DNA from: Shewanella fidelis ATCC BAA-318
GTDB lineage: Bacteria > Pseudomonadota > Gammaproteobacteria > Enterobacterales > Shewanellaceae
NCBI RefSeq assembly: GCF_000518605.1
Contig: NZ_JADX01000014.1
Location: 157,589 to 221,588, forward strand
Direction of reading: 5' to 3'
Length of the DNA stretch: 64,000 bases
Both the position numbers and the translations under genes were made by a program. A model generated the notes under the pieces. It saw nothing but the letters and a program-made list of their open reading frames with translations. It made no database searches and had not been told where the DNA came from. Below, piece by piece: positions 56,909 through 64,000 of the stretch. Position 1 is the stretch's first letter. Each line of letters opens with the position of its first letter.

Positions 56909-57856
56909 TTACAGCCAGCCTTTGCGCTTAAAGAATAGATAAGTACCAGCGGCACTGCCAAACATCATGGCGATAGCCATTGGATAACCAAAGCGCCAAT
57001 CAAGCTCAGGCATATTGACAAAGTTCATCCCATAAGCGCTGGCAATCACAGTCGGTGGCAGAAACACCACAGCCGCAACCGAGAATATCTTAATGATCTT
57101 ATTTTGCTGTAGCCCACTGAAGCCCATTGCCGCATCAAGTAAAAAGTTTAACTTATCAAAAATAAACTGACTATGTGGCATCAAGGACTCAATATCTGAC
57201 AGCATTTCTCTTAGATCTTTAAGCTCCTCATCGGACAACTGGGTACGATAATATCGTTGCATAAAACGCAGTGAACGTTGAGTATCTAGCAGACTTAAAC
57301 GGATCTTGCCATTTGAGTCTTCTTGACGGGTGATCAGCTTAAAGACATTATCGAGTTCTTCATTTTTAAATACTTCCTCACTGACATTTTCAAGAACAGT
57401 ATAAACGTCTTCAATGAGATCGGATAAGTATTCAACTTTTAGGTTAAATAGCTCCAACAATAGCGATTCTGGCGTTGTTGCCTCAATTTTTCCAAGTCGC
57501 AGGTAATTACGTAACAGACGTATTAAACCAACATCTTCATCTCGGATTGTCAGTAAGAAATTCTTACGTAAATTAAAAGACACGTTAACGCCTTTAACGT
57601 CTTGGCCTGCACGTTGCGGAAATAACGAGTTAATGTGCAGACCATCGTTATTTTGATAAAAACGCGCAGATGCTTCAATTTCGTTGATATCTTCTTCATC
57701 TGGTACGTCTTCAACAGAAAAACGACTTAACCATTCACGTTCCTGTTCATCTGGCTTATAGAGATCAAGCCAAATGATACTGGGAGGGATTGTATCCTTA
57801 ATGCTCAACTCAAAAATCGTGATCTTACGATTCTCATAGGCATAGGCTGTAATCAT
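56909..57856 (-). CDS. corA: magnesium/cobalt transport protein CorA
   Basis: 315 residues from ATG 57856, with AAGGAGG 4 nt upstream; the open frame to 57895 is rejected. Long acidic N-terminal cytoplasmic domain, a VEDVPDEEDINEIEASAR segment, then two C-terminal TM helices with the selectivity motif YGMNF between them and a short basic tail. CorA pentamers import Mg2+, Co2+ and Ni2+ through the inner membrane. Same length as E. coli CorA (316). Confidence 0.95.
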   Translation of the reverse strand: MITAYAYENRKITIFELSIKDTIPPSIIWLDLYKPDEQEREWLSRFSVEDVPDEEDINEIEASARFYQNNDGLHINSLFPQRAGQDVKGVNVSFNLRKNFLLTIRDEDVGLIRLLRNYLRLGKIEATTPESLLLELFNLKVEYLSDLIEDVYTVLENVSEEVFKNEELDNVFKLITRQEDSNGKIRLSLLDTQRSLRFMQRYYRTQLSDEELKDLREMLSDIESLMPHSQFIFDKLNFLLDAAMGFSGLQQNKIIKIFSVAAVVFLPPTVIASAYGMNFVNMPELDWRFGYPMAIAMMFGSAAGTYLFFKRKGWL

Positions 57857-57964
57857 AGCTCCTCCTTTTAAACGCATAATGCAAACGGTAAACAAAAAAA
57901 CGTGGGCTATTCTACCCTATAACGCGAGTCTGCAAAGGGCTATCCAGAAAAATATGCCTAAAGA

Positions 57965-58336
57965 TTATTCATTTACAGGGTTTGCTACGATAATTCGCTC
58001 TTGGTTCGACAATCTTATACGAATACCGTTAATGGTTGTTATTTCATTGCTAGTGATATCTTTTTTTCGTACTTGATACACAACCGACTCATCACTTGCC
58101 GGTGACACTATCGTTACACTTACAACCTTACGGCCATCACTCCAGTCCCAATACCAATATGCTGCGGTCGCAGTCAGTGATAAAGCAATTAAAATATAAC
58201 CTGCAACTTTTAGCTTAATGTTGTTTGCCAGATCTTTGGTGTTAACCCTAGTGCTTTGGCTCTGCTCTTTAGGTCTTCGGATATAAAGCATAGCAACAAC
58301 AATAACCAGCACAGTAATCAGTATTTTAGTTAGCAC
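57965..58336 (-). CDS. hypothetical two-helix membrane protein
   Basis: 123 residues. TM1 at 4-19, a basic loop, TM2 at about 45-63, then a C-terminal extracytoplasmic tail of ~60 residues with a beta pattern (VSVTIVSPASDESVVYQVRKKDI, INGIRIRLSNQERIIV). I do not recognise it. It lies just upstream of corA on the same strand (108 bp gap) and could be co-transcribed with it. Confidence 0.65.
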   Translation of the reverse strand: MLTKILITVLVIVVAMLYIRRPKEQSQSTRVNTKDLANNIKLKVAGYILIALSLTATAAYWYWDWSDGRKVVSVTIVSPASDESVVYQVRKKDITSNEITTINGIRIRLSNQERIIVANPVNE

Positions 58337-58503
58337 TCAAGTTCCCTCATTAGCATTTGTACTGATTATACTCATAAATCGCTTAATAAACTGTTATCGA
58401 GCTCCAAGCATTTGCATACTGCTTGGCAATATCAGCATCTCGTCATGCAAATTTGGCATCATTCTGCTATAAAAGAGATCATTACTCTTAGTTAGGATCC
58501 CTA

Positions 58504-59184
58504 ATGAACCGTTATTTAATTGCCTTATGTTGTTCTGTATTACTTTTTAATACCAATGCTGTTGCAGAGGTAACCCTAGATTTGCCCTCAAATCTAGATC
58601 TTGTGTTAGTTAACGGCAATGAGAGTAGCGGCAATGACACTCTCAAACTCGAGAATGGTACCAATCAGATCGCATTTCGCTATATTGGCCGCTATCAACA
58701 ACATGGCACTCAAACCCAATTTAAGTCTGATATCATTATTATCAAATTCGACGAGCAGAACAGCCAACTTAGCCTTACATTGCCAAGGATCCGTTCAAAC
58801 GGTGCCGCAGATAACTTTAATAAAGCGCCCCAGCTAACGTTAATTGATAGCAATGAGCAAAACGTTCACTTTGAACAAGGTAAGCTAATAAAAGACGGCT
58901 TACAGCTAGGTCGAGATTACCAGCAAGAGATGGCGGCCTATAATTTAACCGCTCAAAGTGCTTCGCTACAGCTTAAAGGGTCAGCTGGCGTAAGCAGTGC
59001 TATGATCGCCGCTCCAACGATAGCTGCAGCAAGTGGTACTACTCCCGCTAGTAGTCAGCAGCAGAGCACTTCTCAAGCTACAGTTAACCAGCAAATTAAT
59101 GTTGGCCAAATGCTCGACTTTTGGTATCAACAAGCAGACGAAGAAACCCGCAAAGCCTTTAAAGAGCGGATTAATAGCAATTAG
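58504..59184 (+). CDS. secreted DUF2057 (YccT-like) protein
   Basis: 226 residues with a signal peptide (MNRYLIALCCSVLLFNTNAVA). The N-terminal half matches DUF2057: LDLPSNLDLVLVNGN, LENGTNQIAFRYIGRY, FKSDIIIIKF. A Ser/Thr/Gln/Ala-rich linker near 165-195 precedes a helical tail MLDFWYQQADEETRKAF. E. coli YccT influences curli; the role here is unknown. Followed by a terminator. Confidence 0.87.
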   Translation: MNRYLIALCCSVLLFNTNAVAEVTLDLPSNLDLVLVNGNESSGNDTLKLENGTNQIAFRYIGRYQQHGTQTQFKSDIIIIKFDEQNSQLSLTLPRIRSNGAADNFNKAPQLTLIDSNEQNVHFEQGKLIKDGLQLGRDYQQEMAAYNLTAQSASLQLKGSAGVSSAMIAAPTIAAASGTTPASSQQQSTSQATVNQQINVGQMLDFWYQQADEETRKAFKERINSN

Positions 59185-59205
59185 TTTAAATAATTAACAG
59201 CCTTT

Positions 59206-59231
59206 AAAAAGCCTGCTATATGCAGGCTTTT
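59206..59231 (+). terminator. intrinsic terminator after the DUF2057 gene
   Basis: GCCTGC (59211-59216) pairs with GCAGGC (59222-59227), flanked by A and T runs; bidirectional towards the LysR gene at 59251. Confidence 0.85.
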
Positions 59232-59250
59232 AACTTTTATGGAAACATAG

Positions 59251-60150
59251 TTACTCTATAACTTTAAGGTTTTGACTATTCATAAAAAGATGAATCGACT
59301 GAATAAGTGACTGCTTTTCTGACGTTATTTTTTGAGGGTTATACACGGCGCAAATATGAGCATTAATTTGCTGCTTTAACGCAACGAACCGAATATGCTG
59401 CCAATTTTGACGGCTAAAACTTTGCGGTACAATCGAGATCCCTTCTCGGCTTTCAATGACATTCATCAATGTCATAGGCTCAACCACCTCTTGTACTAAG
59501 TTAGGTATAAAACCGGCTTTAATACAATGGTTAACCACTAACTGCGCTGAAGCAGAGTTTTTTTGACTCATCATGACAAAGTGCTCTTTAGCCAATTCAG
59601 TCAAACATAACTGCTTGTGTTTACTTAATGGATGCTTATCCGATAATGCAACACACATAGGTTCGCAATACAAGTTGCATGATTCTAATGGGGCAATATC
59701 TAACGTATCAGCATAACGAACAAAACCAATATCAATCTCGTTATTAAATAAGGCCACCTTTTGTTGCTGTGGTGATTGCTCAATAAACTCAAACTGGATT
59801 TTAGGAAATTGTTGTTTCAACTGCTGACATGCATGGCCGAACCCCGCCCAAAACACCGAACTAACGATGCCAAGTCGCAACACCCCTTGGCTATGACGCG
59901 CATACTGAGTCACTTGATTGATAGAGCTTTCCATCACGTTAAAAATAGACTGGCATTGTTCCCGAAGTAAAAATCCCGCCTCTGTAAGCTGAATACTTCT
60001 TTGTTCGCGATTGAATAACACTACACCTAAGACAGTCTCAAGCTCGCGCATTTGTGCACTGAGCGGCGACTTAGAAATGTGTAATTGCTCAGCCGCTTGA
60101 GTCAAGCTTTGACAGTGACTCGCAACATAAAAGTAGCGCAGCATTTTCAT
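59251..60150 (-). CDS. LysR-family transcriptional regulator
   Basis: 299 residues from ATG 60150 (MKMLRYFYVASHCQSLTQAAEQL), a standard LTTR length and start, with GGAG 9 nt upstream. The frame runs to 60252 but the extension is not LTTR-like. N-terminal winged helix (AAEQLHISKSPLSAQMRELE), then an effector-binding domain. Target and ligand are unknown. The gene is divergent from the nucleoside phosphorylase operon across 289 bp, so it may control it; LysR genes often sit beside their targets. Confidence 0.85.
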   Translation of the reverse strand: MKMLRYFYVASHCQSLTQAAEQLHISKSPLSAQMRELETVLGVVLFNREQRSIQLTEAGFLLREQCQSIFNVMESSINQVTQYARHSQGVLRLGIVSSVFWAGFGHACQQLKQQFPKIQFEFIEQSPQQQKVALFNNEIDIGFVRYADTLDIAPLESCNLYCEPMCVALSDKHPLSKHKQLCLTELAKEHFVMMSQKNSASAQLVVNHCIKAGFIPNLVQEVVEPMTLMNVIESREGISIVPQSFSRQNWQHIRFVALKQQINAHICAVYNPQKITSEKQSLIQSIHLFMNSQNLKVIE

Positions 60151-60439
60151 ACTAATTCGCTCCGCCCAATACAGAGTTTTGAGATCTAACGCACTTACAG
60201 TTTGGTGTTTGTTCACAAATTTAGCGTCCAATATTTTTGTGCCATTAATCACTTTTGATTGTGCCGTAATCAGAATACTGCATTAGTTGATGTTTTAATT
60301 ATCAGTTCTATGAGTACTCGCTTTAAAGATCACAAACGTACTGAAAAACAGCACAATAGCGTTATTTTTAGCGATTTTAATCAAATTGGCTTAGGAATAT
60401 CGTGAGACCAATAACAAAGTCCACCTTAGGAATATATTA

Positions 60440-61270
60440 ATGTCTCTGTACGACCCTGTCCCAAATGCTGTTGCTACCATAGAAAAATACAAGCCCGGCT
60501 TTAAACCGCAAATTGCAATGATCTTAGGTTCAGGCCTAGGAGTGTTGGCTGACGAACTAGAAGATAAAGTTAGTATTGGTTATCAAGAATTAGACGGTTT
60601 TCCAGTAAGCACTGTTGAAGGCCACAGTGGTGAACTTGTTCTTGGTTACCTAAACGGCGTACCAGTAGCATGTATGAAAGGCCGCGGACATTTCTATGAG
60701 CACGAGTCAATGAAAGTAATGACGACTCCGGTGCGTACTTTCAAAACACTTGGTTGTGAAATGTTGCTAGTAACTAATGCTGCAGGCTCACTTCGTCCAG
60801 AGCGCATTGACGTGGGTTCACTCGTTGTGTTCTCTGACCACATCAACACTATGCCAAGCACACCTATGACTGGACCAAATGACGATAAATACGGCCCGCG
60901 CTTCTTTAGCCTAGCTAACGCTTACGATAAAGATCTGCGTGAACAAGCCCTATCAATTGCTCAACGTGAAGGTATCGCTGTAAATGAAGGGGTATTTGTT
61001 TCTTACCCAGGCCCATGTTTCGAAACCGCTGCCGAGATCCGCATGATGCAAATTATTGGCGGCGATGTAGTAGGCATGTCAGTTGTACCAGAGGTGATTT
61101 CAGCGGCACACTGTGGTTTGCCCGTTCTTGCGATTTGTGCCATCACCAACATGGCTGAAGGACTAGGTGATGTGAAGCTATCACATGAACAAACACTAAA
61201 ATGCGCCAAGCTAGCAGAAAGCGATTTCTTAAAGCTAATTAACGCTTTCGTTATCAATGTTAAGAAATAA
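60440..61270 (+). CDS. purine nucleoside phosphorylase (trimeric PNP type)
   Basis: 276 residues. Low-molecular-mass PNP motifs: MILGSGLGVL (phosphate loop), VEGHSGELVLG, GRGHFYEHES, VTNAAGSLRPE, VSYPGPCFETAAEIRMM, and NMAEGL near the C-terminus for base recognition. It splits purine nucleosides to base and ribose 1-phosphate, as in XapA/PunA. It lies 12 bp before nupC, matching uptake then cleavage. Confidence 0.94.
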   Translation: MSLYDPVPNAVATIEKYKPGFKPQIAMILGSGLGVLADELEDKVSIGYQELDGFPVSTVEGHSGELVLGYLNGVPVACMKGRGHFYEHESMKVMTTPVRTFKTLGCEMLLVTNAAGSLRPERIDVGSLVVFSDHINTMPSTPMTGPNDDKYGPRFFSLANAYDKDLREQALSIAQREGIAVNEGVFVSYPGPCFETAAEIRMMQIIGGDVVGMSVVPEVISAAHCGLPVLAICAITNMAEGLGDVKLSHEQTLKCAKLAESDFLKLINAFVINVKK

Positions 61271-61282
61271 GGGGCTACCACA

Positions 61283-62545
61283 ATGATGTTCATGGGATTT
61301 GTCGGCATGCTAGTGCTACTGGGCATTGGTGTCGCTTGCTCAGTGAGTCGCCGCTCAATCAATTTGCGTACCGTCGGCGCAGCATTAGGTCTACAAGTAC
61401 TTATTGGCGCGTTCGTACTTTATGTACCTGTCGGTCGCCAAGCTTTAGAATCGATGTCACACGGTGTACACGTTGTACTTGATAGCGGTAAAGCCGGTAT
61501 TCGCTTTTTGTTCGGTAACTTAGTTAACTTCTCAGTTGAAGGTATTGGCTTTGTTTTCGCACTTAACGTACTGCCACTCGTGGTATTTTTCTCTGCCTTA
61601 ATTGCCGTTTTATACTACCTCGGCATTATGCAATTTATCATCCGCATCATTGGTGGCGGTATGGCTAAATTACTTGGCACCTCGCAGCCAGAATCTATGT
61701 CTGCTGTATCAAACATTTTTGTTGGTCAAAGTGAAGCCCCATTAGTCATTAAGCCATACATGGCAAAAATGAGCGACTCAGAGTTTTTTGCTGTGATGTG
61801 TGGTGGTATGGCGTCAGTTTCAGGTACCGTGTTAGCCGGCTACGCTATGATGGGTGTCGACATGGAATACCTACTAGCCGCGTCATTTATGGCAGCTCCT
61901 GGTGGTGTTTTATTCGCTAAACTTATTTTGCCGGAAACTTCAGCACCAACCTACACCATGGATAGCAAAATCCAGTTTGATGACAAGCCACCTGTTAACG
62001 TGCTTGCTGCAGCGGGTGAAGGAGCAGCCAGTGGATTGAAACTAGCTGCAGCTATTGGTGCAATGCTAATTGCAATGATCGGTTTAGTCACGCTTGCCAA
62101 TAACCTACTTGGCAGCGTCGGCGATCTCGTTGGTATGCAGCTTTCGCTTGAAGGCATATTGGGCTGGATCTTTGCCCCGCTTGCTTTCCTACTCGGCGTA
62201 CCGGTTGCTGATATGGCCATTGCAGGTTCAATGATTGGTAAAAAACTTATCGTTAACGAGTTTGTTGCATATAGCGACTTAGCACCATACCTTAAAGATA
62301 ATGCGGAAGTCACTGCAGCAGGCCTACAAGTGCTACAAGAAAAGAGTAAAGTCATTATTAGCTTTGCACTTTGTGGGTTTGCTAACCTTGCCTCTATGGG
62401 TATTTTAATTGGTGGACTTGGTACGCTTTGCCCTTCAAGAACTGACTTTATCGCAAAATACGGTTTAAAAACCGTAATTGCTGCAACCTGTTCAAACCTA
62501 ATGAGTGCAGCTATCGCAGGTATTTTCTTCTCCCTAGCAGCATAA
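61283..62545 (+). CDS. nupC: concentrative nucleoside transporter NupC/CNT family
   Basis: 420 residues, hydrophobic, eight to ten TM segments. CNT signatures: SMSAVSNIFVGQSEAPLVIKPY, MSDSEFFAVMCGGMASVSGTVLAGY, EFVAYSDL and CGFANLASMGILIGG. It imports nucleosides with H+ or Na+. Co-transcribed with the phosphorylase gene; ends at a strong terminator. Confidence 0.94.
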   Translation: MMFMGFVGMLVLLGIGVACSVSRRSINLRTVGAALGLQVLIGAFVLYVPVGRQALESMSHGVHVVLDSGKAGIRFLFGNLVNFSVEGIGFVFALNVLPLVVFFSALIAVLYYLGIMQFIIRIIGGGMAKLLGTSQPESMSAVSNIFVGQSEAPLVIKPYMAKMSDSEFFAVMCGGMASVSGTVLAGYAMMGVDMEYLLAASFMAAPGGVLFAKLILPETSAPTYTMDSKIQFDDKPPVNVLAAAGEGAASGLKLAAAIGAMLIAMIGLVTLANNLLGSVGDLVGMQLSLEGILGWIFAPLAFLLGVPVADMAIAGSMIGKKLIVNEFVAYSDLAPYLKDNAEVTAAGLQVLQEKSKVIISFALCGFANLASMGILIGGLGTLCPSRTDFIAKYGLKTVIAATCSNLMSAAIAGIFFSLAA

Positions 62546-62586
62546 GAATTTATCACCAATCCGCAAACGGATACCCATTATGATTT

Positions 62587-62613
62587 AAAAAGGAGCCTAA
62601 CGGCTCCTTTTTG
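62587..62613 (+). terminator. intrinsic terminator after nupC
   Basis: AAAAAGGAGCC and GGCTCCTTTTT form the stem with a TAAC loop, about 40 bp past the stop. Confidence 0.92.
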
Positions 62614-62731
62614 TTACTTAGGCGATACTTATGGAGTTTCTCTATCTCATCAATTGGTTTAATCAATTATACAAGTTGCGTTAGAAGGCATAGATTATCG
62701 GTATTCAATTTCACTATCAAACAAGCAACTT

Positions 62732-63721
62732 ATGCCGTCAAATTTCACTGTACAAACACCGTACATTAAAGGGTTTATAAGCGATACCCCAATAGCACAA
62801 ACCGCATTAGTTGCTGAAGGTGGTGGTCAACGTGGAATTTTTACCGCAGGGATTTTGGATGCTTGGTTAGAACATCAATTCAATCCTTTCAAGCTATTGA
62901 TTGGTACCTCTGCAGGCGCGCAAAACTTATCGAGCTATATTACAGGACAAAAAGGTTTTGCTCATCGCTCGATTACTGAGTTTTCGAGTTCACCAAAATT
63001 TTTTAGTTTAAGCCGACCATTTAAAGGTCAAAGCACTGTCGACTTAGATTGGTATTTTGACCAAGTTGGCACAGATCCGACTAACAGCACCGCCTCGCAC
63101 CAACTCGATCTACAAAAAGGGCTTATACAGCTAAAGCATCGACAACTATTAATCTCAACGACGAATAGCTCTAACTATCAGGCTAGCTTTTTTAGCCCAA
63201 ATAGAGGGAACTGGTTAACCTTACTCAAGGCATCGAGCGCACTGCCCTTGCTCTATAAAGAAGGTGTAAAAATTAACGACGACTTTCAAGTTGATGGTGG
63301 CTTATCTGCACCTTTACCTGTAGAAGAAGCCTATAGAAGAGGAGCAAGAAAAATTGTTGTGCTGAGAACTTTACCCAGACAGTACGCTGCAAATACACCT
63401 TGGGCCAACCGATTAAAGTCTTGGGTTTGTTCAGAAGGACAGTGCCCTAAGGCGCTGGAATTTTTTATACACCATGAATATGCTTATCGTGACGCATTAC
63501 GATTTATTGATTCACCGCCTGATGACGTCGAAATTATTCAAATCTTCCCTAAGCAGAGCTTGAAAAGCAAACTAATCGGCAGTAAAAAACTAGCCCTGCA
63601 AGCAGATTACCAAGAGGGCAAACAAGCAGGAAGTGACTTTATAAAACAGTACTCAGAAACATTACTAAAACCTGTGAAAACGACTATAGCTGCGCCTCGA
63701 AAGACTCTACGATATTGCTAA
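62732..63721 (+). CDS. patatin-like phospholipase (YjjU-type)
   Basis: 329 residues. Oxyanion loop GGGQRG at 30-35, nucleophile Ser60 in GTSAG, and catalytic aspartate in FQVDGGLS (about 190), completing the Ser-Asp dyad. The C-terminal part ends in a basic stretch (TTIAAPRKTLRYC). Bacterial relatives are cytoplasmic or peripheral lipid acyl hydrolases; no signal peptide is seen. Single gene; no strong plus-strand terminator after it. Confidence 0.88.
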   Translation: MPSNFTVQTPYIKGFISDTPIAQTALVAEGGGQRGIFTAGILDAWLEHQFNPFKLLIGTSAGAQNLSSYITGQKGFAHRSITEFSSSPKFFSLSRPFKGQSTVDLDWYFDQVGTDPTNSTASHQLDLQKGLIQLKHRQLLISTTNSSNYQASFFSPNRGNWLTLLKASSALPLLYKEGVKINDDFQVDGGLSAPLPVEEAYRRGARKIVVLRTLPRQYAANTPWANRLKSWVCSEGQCPKALEFFIHHEYAYRDALRFIDSPPDDVEIIQIFPKQSLKSKLIGSKKLALQADYQEGKQAGSDFIKQYSETLLKPVKTTIAAPRKTLRYC

Positions 63722-63935
63722 CCCATGATGGCATTTATTAAACACACACCTTTAGACACATCGGATAAGACTGCACTGCAATCTCTAGCCTATTTTCAAT
63801 AAAAGAATTTCATATCAATGCAGTAGCTGAGTACCTTAATAGCTGTAGGCTTACCAACGCGTAGCGTAGCTGGGGCGGACTATTTTTTGTAAAAGTCCTC
63901 GACGTCACGACTAGATTATTAAATATTACAAAACG

Positions 63936-63966
63936 AAAAAAGCCTCTGCATTGCTGCAGAGGCTTT
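63936..63966 (-). terminator. terminator of a minus-strand gene at the right edge
   Basis: GCCTCTGCA (63942-63950) pairs with TGCAGAGGC (63955-63963). On the minus strand six T residues follow. On the plus strand the T-run is short. The preceding 63722-63935 contains no gene I can support. Confidence 0.8.
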
Positions 63967-63970
63967 CATC

Positions 63971-64000
63971 TTAATGTTTGTGGGTGAGTACGGCGATAGC
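63971..64000 (-). CDS. C-terminal fragment of a gene running off the right edge
   Basis: The last ten codons on the minus strand read AIAVLTHKH plus a TAA stop at 63971-63973, placed directly before the minus-strand terminator. This suggests a coding gene ending here; too little sequence is present to identify it. Confidence 0.35.
   Translation of the reverse strand, partial: AIAVLTHKH

Noticed and set aside
60151..60252. Extended N-terminus of the LysR regulator
   Set aside because: LysR proteins begin with the winged helix; the added residues have no family match and the inner ATG has an SD.
63840..63890. Possible RNA gene in the GC-richer stretch after the patatin gene
   Set aside because: Short inverted elements were seen but no cloverleaf, promoter or other RNA feature could be drawn with confidence.
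1..64000. CRISPR arrays, insertion sequences, prophage genes, toxin-antitoxin or defence islands
   Set aside because: No spaced direct repeats, transposase, integrase or typical defence protein motifs were seen; gene content is core chromosome.

Overview
The window is a contiguous piece of a gammaproteobacterial chromosome, most probably from a marine Shewanella or a close relative. This rests on three things. The gene order is sdhCDAB-sucABCD divergent from gltA, followed by a paired RND efflux operon. The msbA-lpxK-ycaR block has no kdsB. The yejK/yejL/yejM cluster and a PhoPQ pair are of gammaproteobacterial type. By eye the DNA is moderately AT-rich (about 40% GC, not computed). I see no prophage, transposase, CRISPR array or rRNA; there is one tRNA gene.

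Layout. 1-8.8 kb: 3' end of bioA, a stand-alone EF-G gene (fusA type 2), a P-loop kinase-like protein, the sirtuin cobB, fur, a GNAT acetyltransferase, a membrane-anchored glutamate-synthase-like FMN protein, an AEC permease and a small unknown gene. 9.0-20.3 kb: a TCA-cycle block, with sdhCDAB and sucABCD on the minus strand and gltA divergent; a hairpin with a T-run between sdhB and sucA probably tunes sdh against suc expression. 20.7-28.2 kb: a lipoprotein membrane-fusion protein and two RND transporter subunits. 28.5 kb: a secreted protein with a Fur-box-like sequence over its start codon. 29.1-34.5 kb (minus): comEC-msbA-lpxK-ycaR, i.e. DNA-uptake channel, lipid A flippase, lipid A 4'-kinase and a Trm112-like protein. 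34.6-40.7 kb: DUF2062 protein, LytM-type peptidase, a two-domain 6-pyruvoyl-tetrahydropterin-synthase-like protein, yejK, yejL, yejM. 40.8 kb: tRNA-Pro(GGG), then a tiny triheme cytochrome c.

41.6-64 kb is a mosaic of single genes and small operons: a diguanylate cyclase, a serine hydrolase, nadE, a LysE-type exporter, a RecX-like protein, a PhnD/PhnC/PhnE-type ABC locus whose fused permease gene is broken, phoPQ, a 2-oxoglutarate/iron dioxygenase-like protein, an HD-GYP-like protein, corA, a DUF2057 protein, a LysR regulator divergent from a purine nucleoside phosphorylase-nupC operon, and a patatin-like phospholipase.

Most of this is ordinary core chromosome, and I found no clearly new multi-gene system. 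The observations most worth a second look are: the ABC permease disrupted by one in-frame TAA and one frameshift, next to intact ATPase and binding-protein genes; the two-domain pterin-synthase-like protein with its active-site motifs divided between halves; a near-ideal CRP consensus with a one-base insertion inside the predicted gltA promoter; the Fur-box-like start region at 28444-28462; a 74-residue cytochrome with exactly three haem motifs and three spare histidines; and several palindromes in the promoter regions of the efflux and signalling genes. Start sites were moved from the longest ORF where a Shine-Dalgarno sequence or family length supports it; each entry says so.
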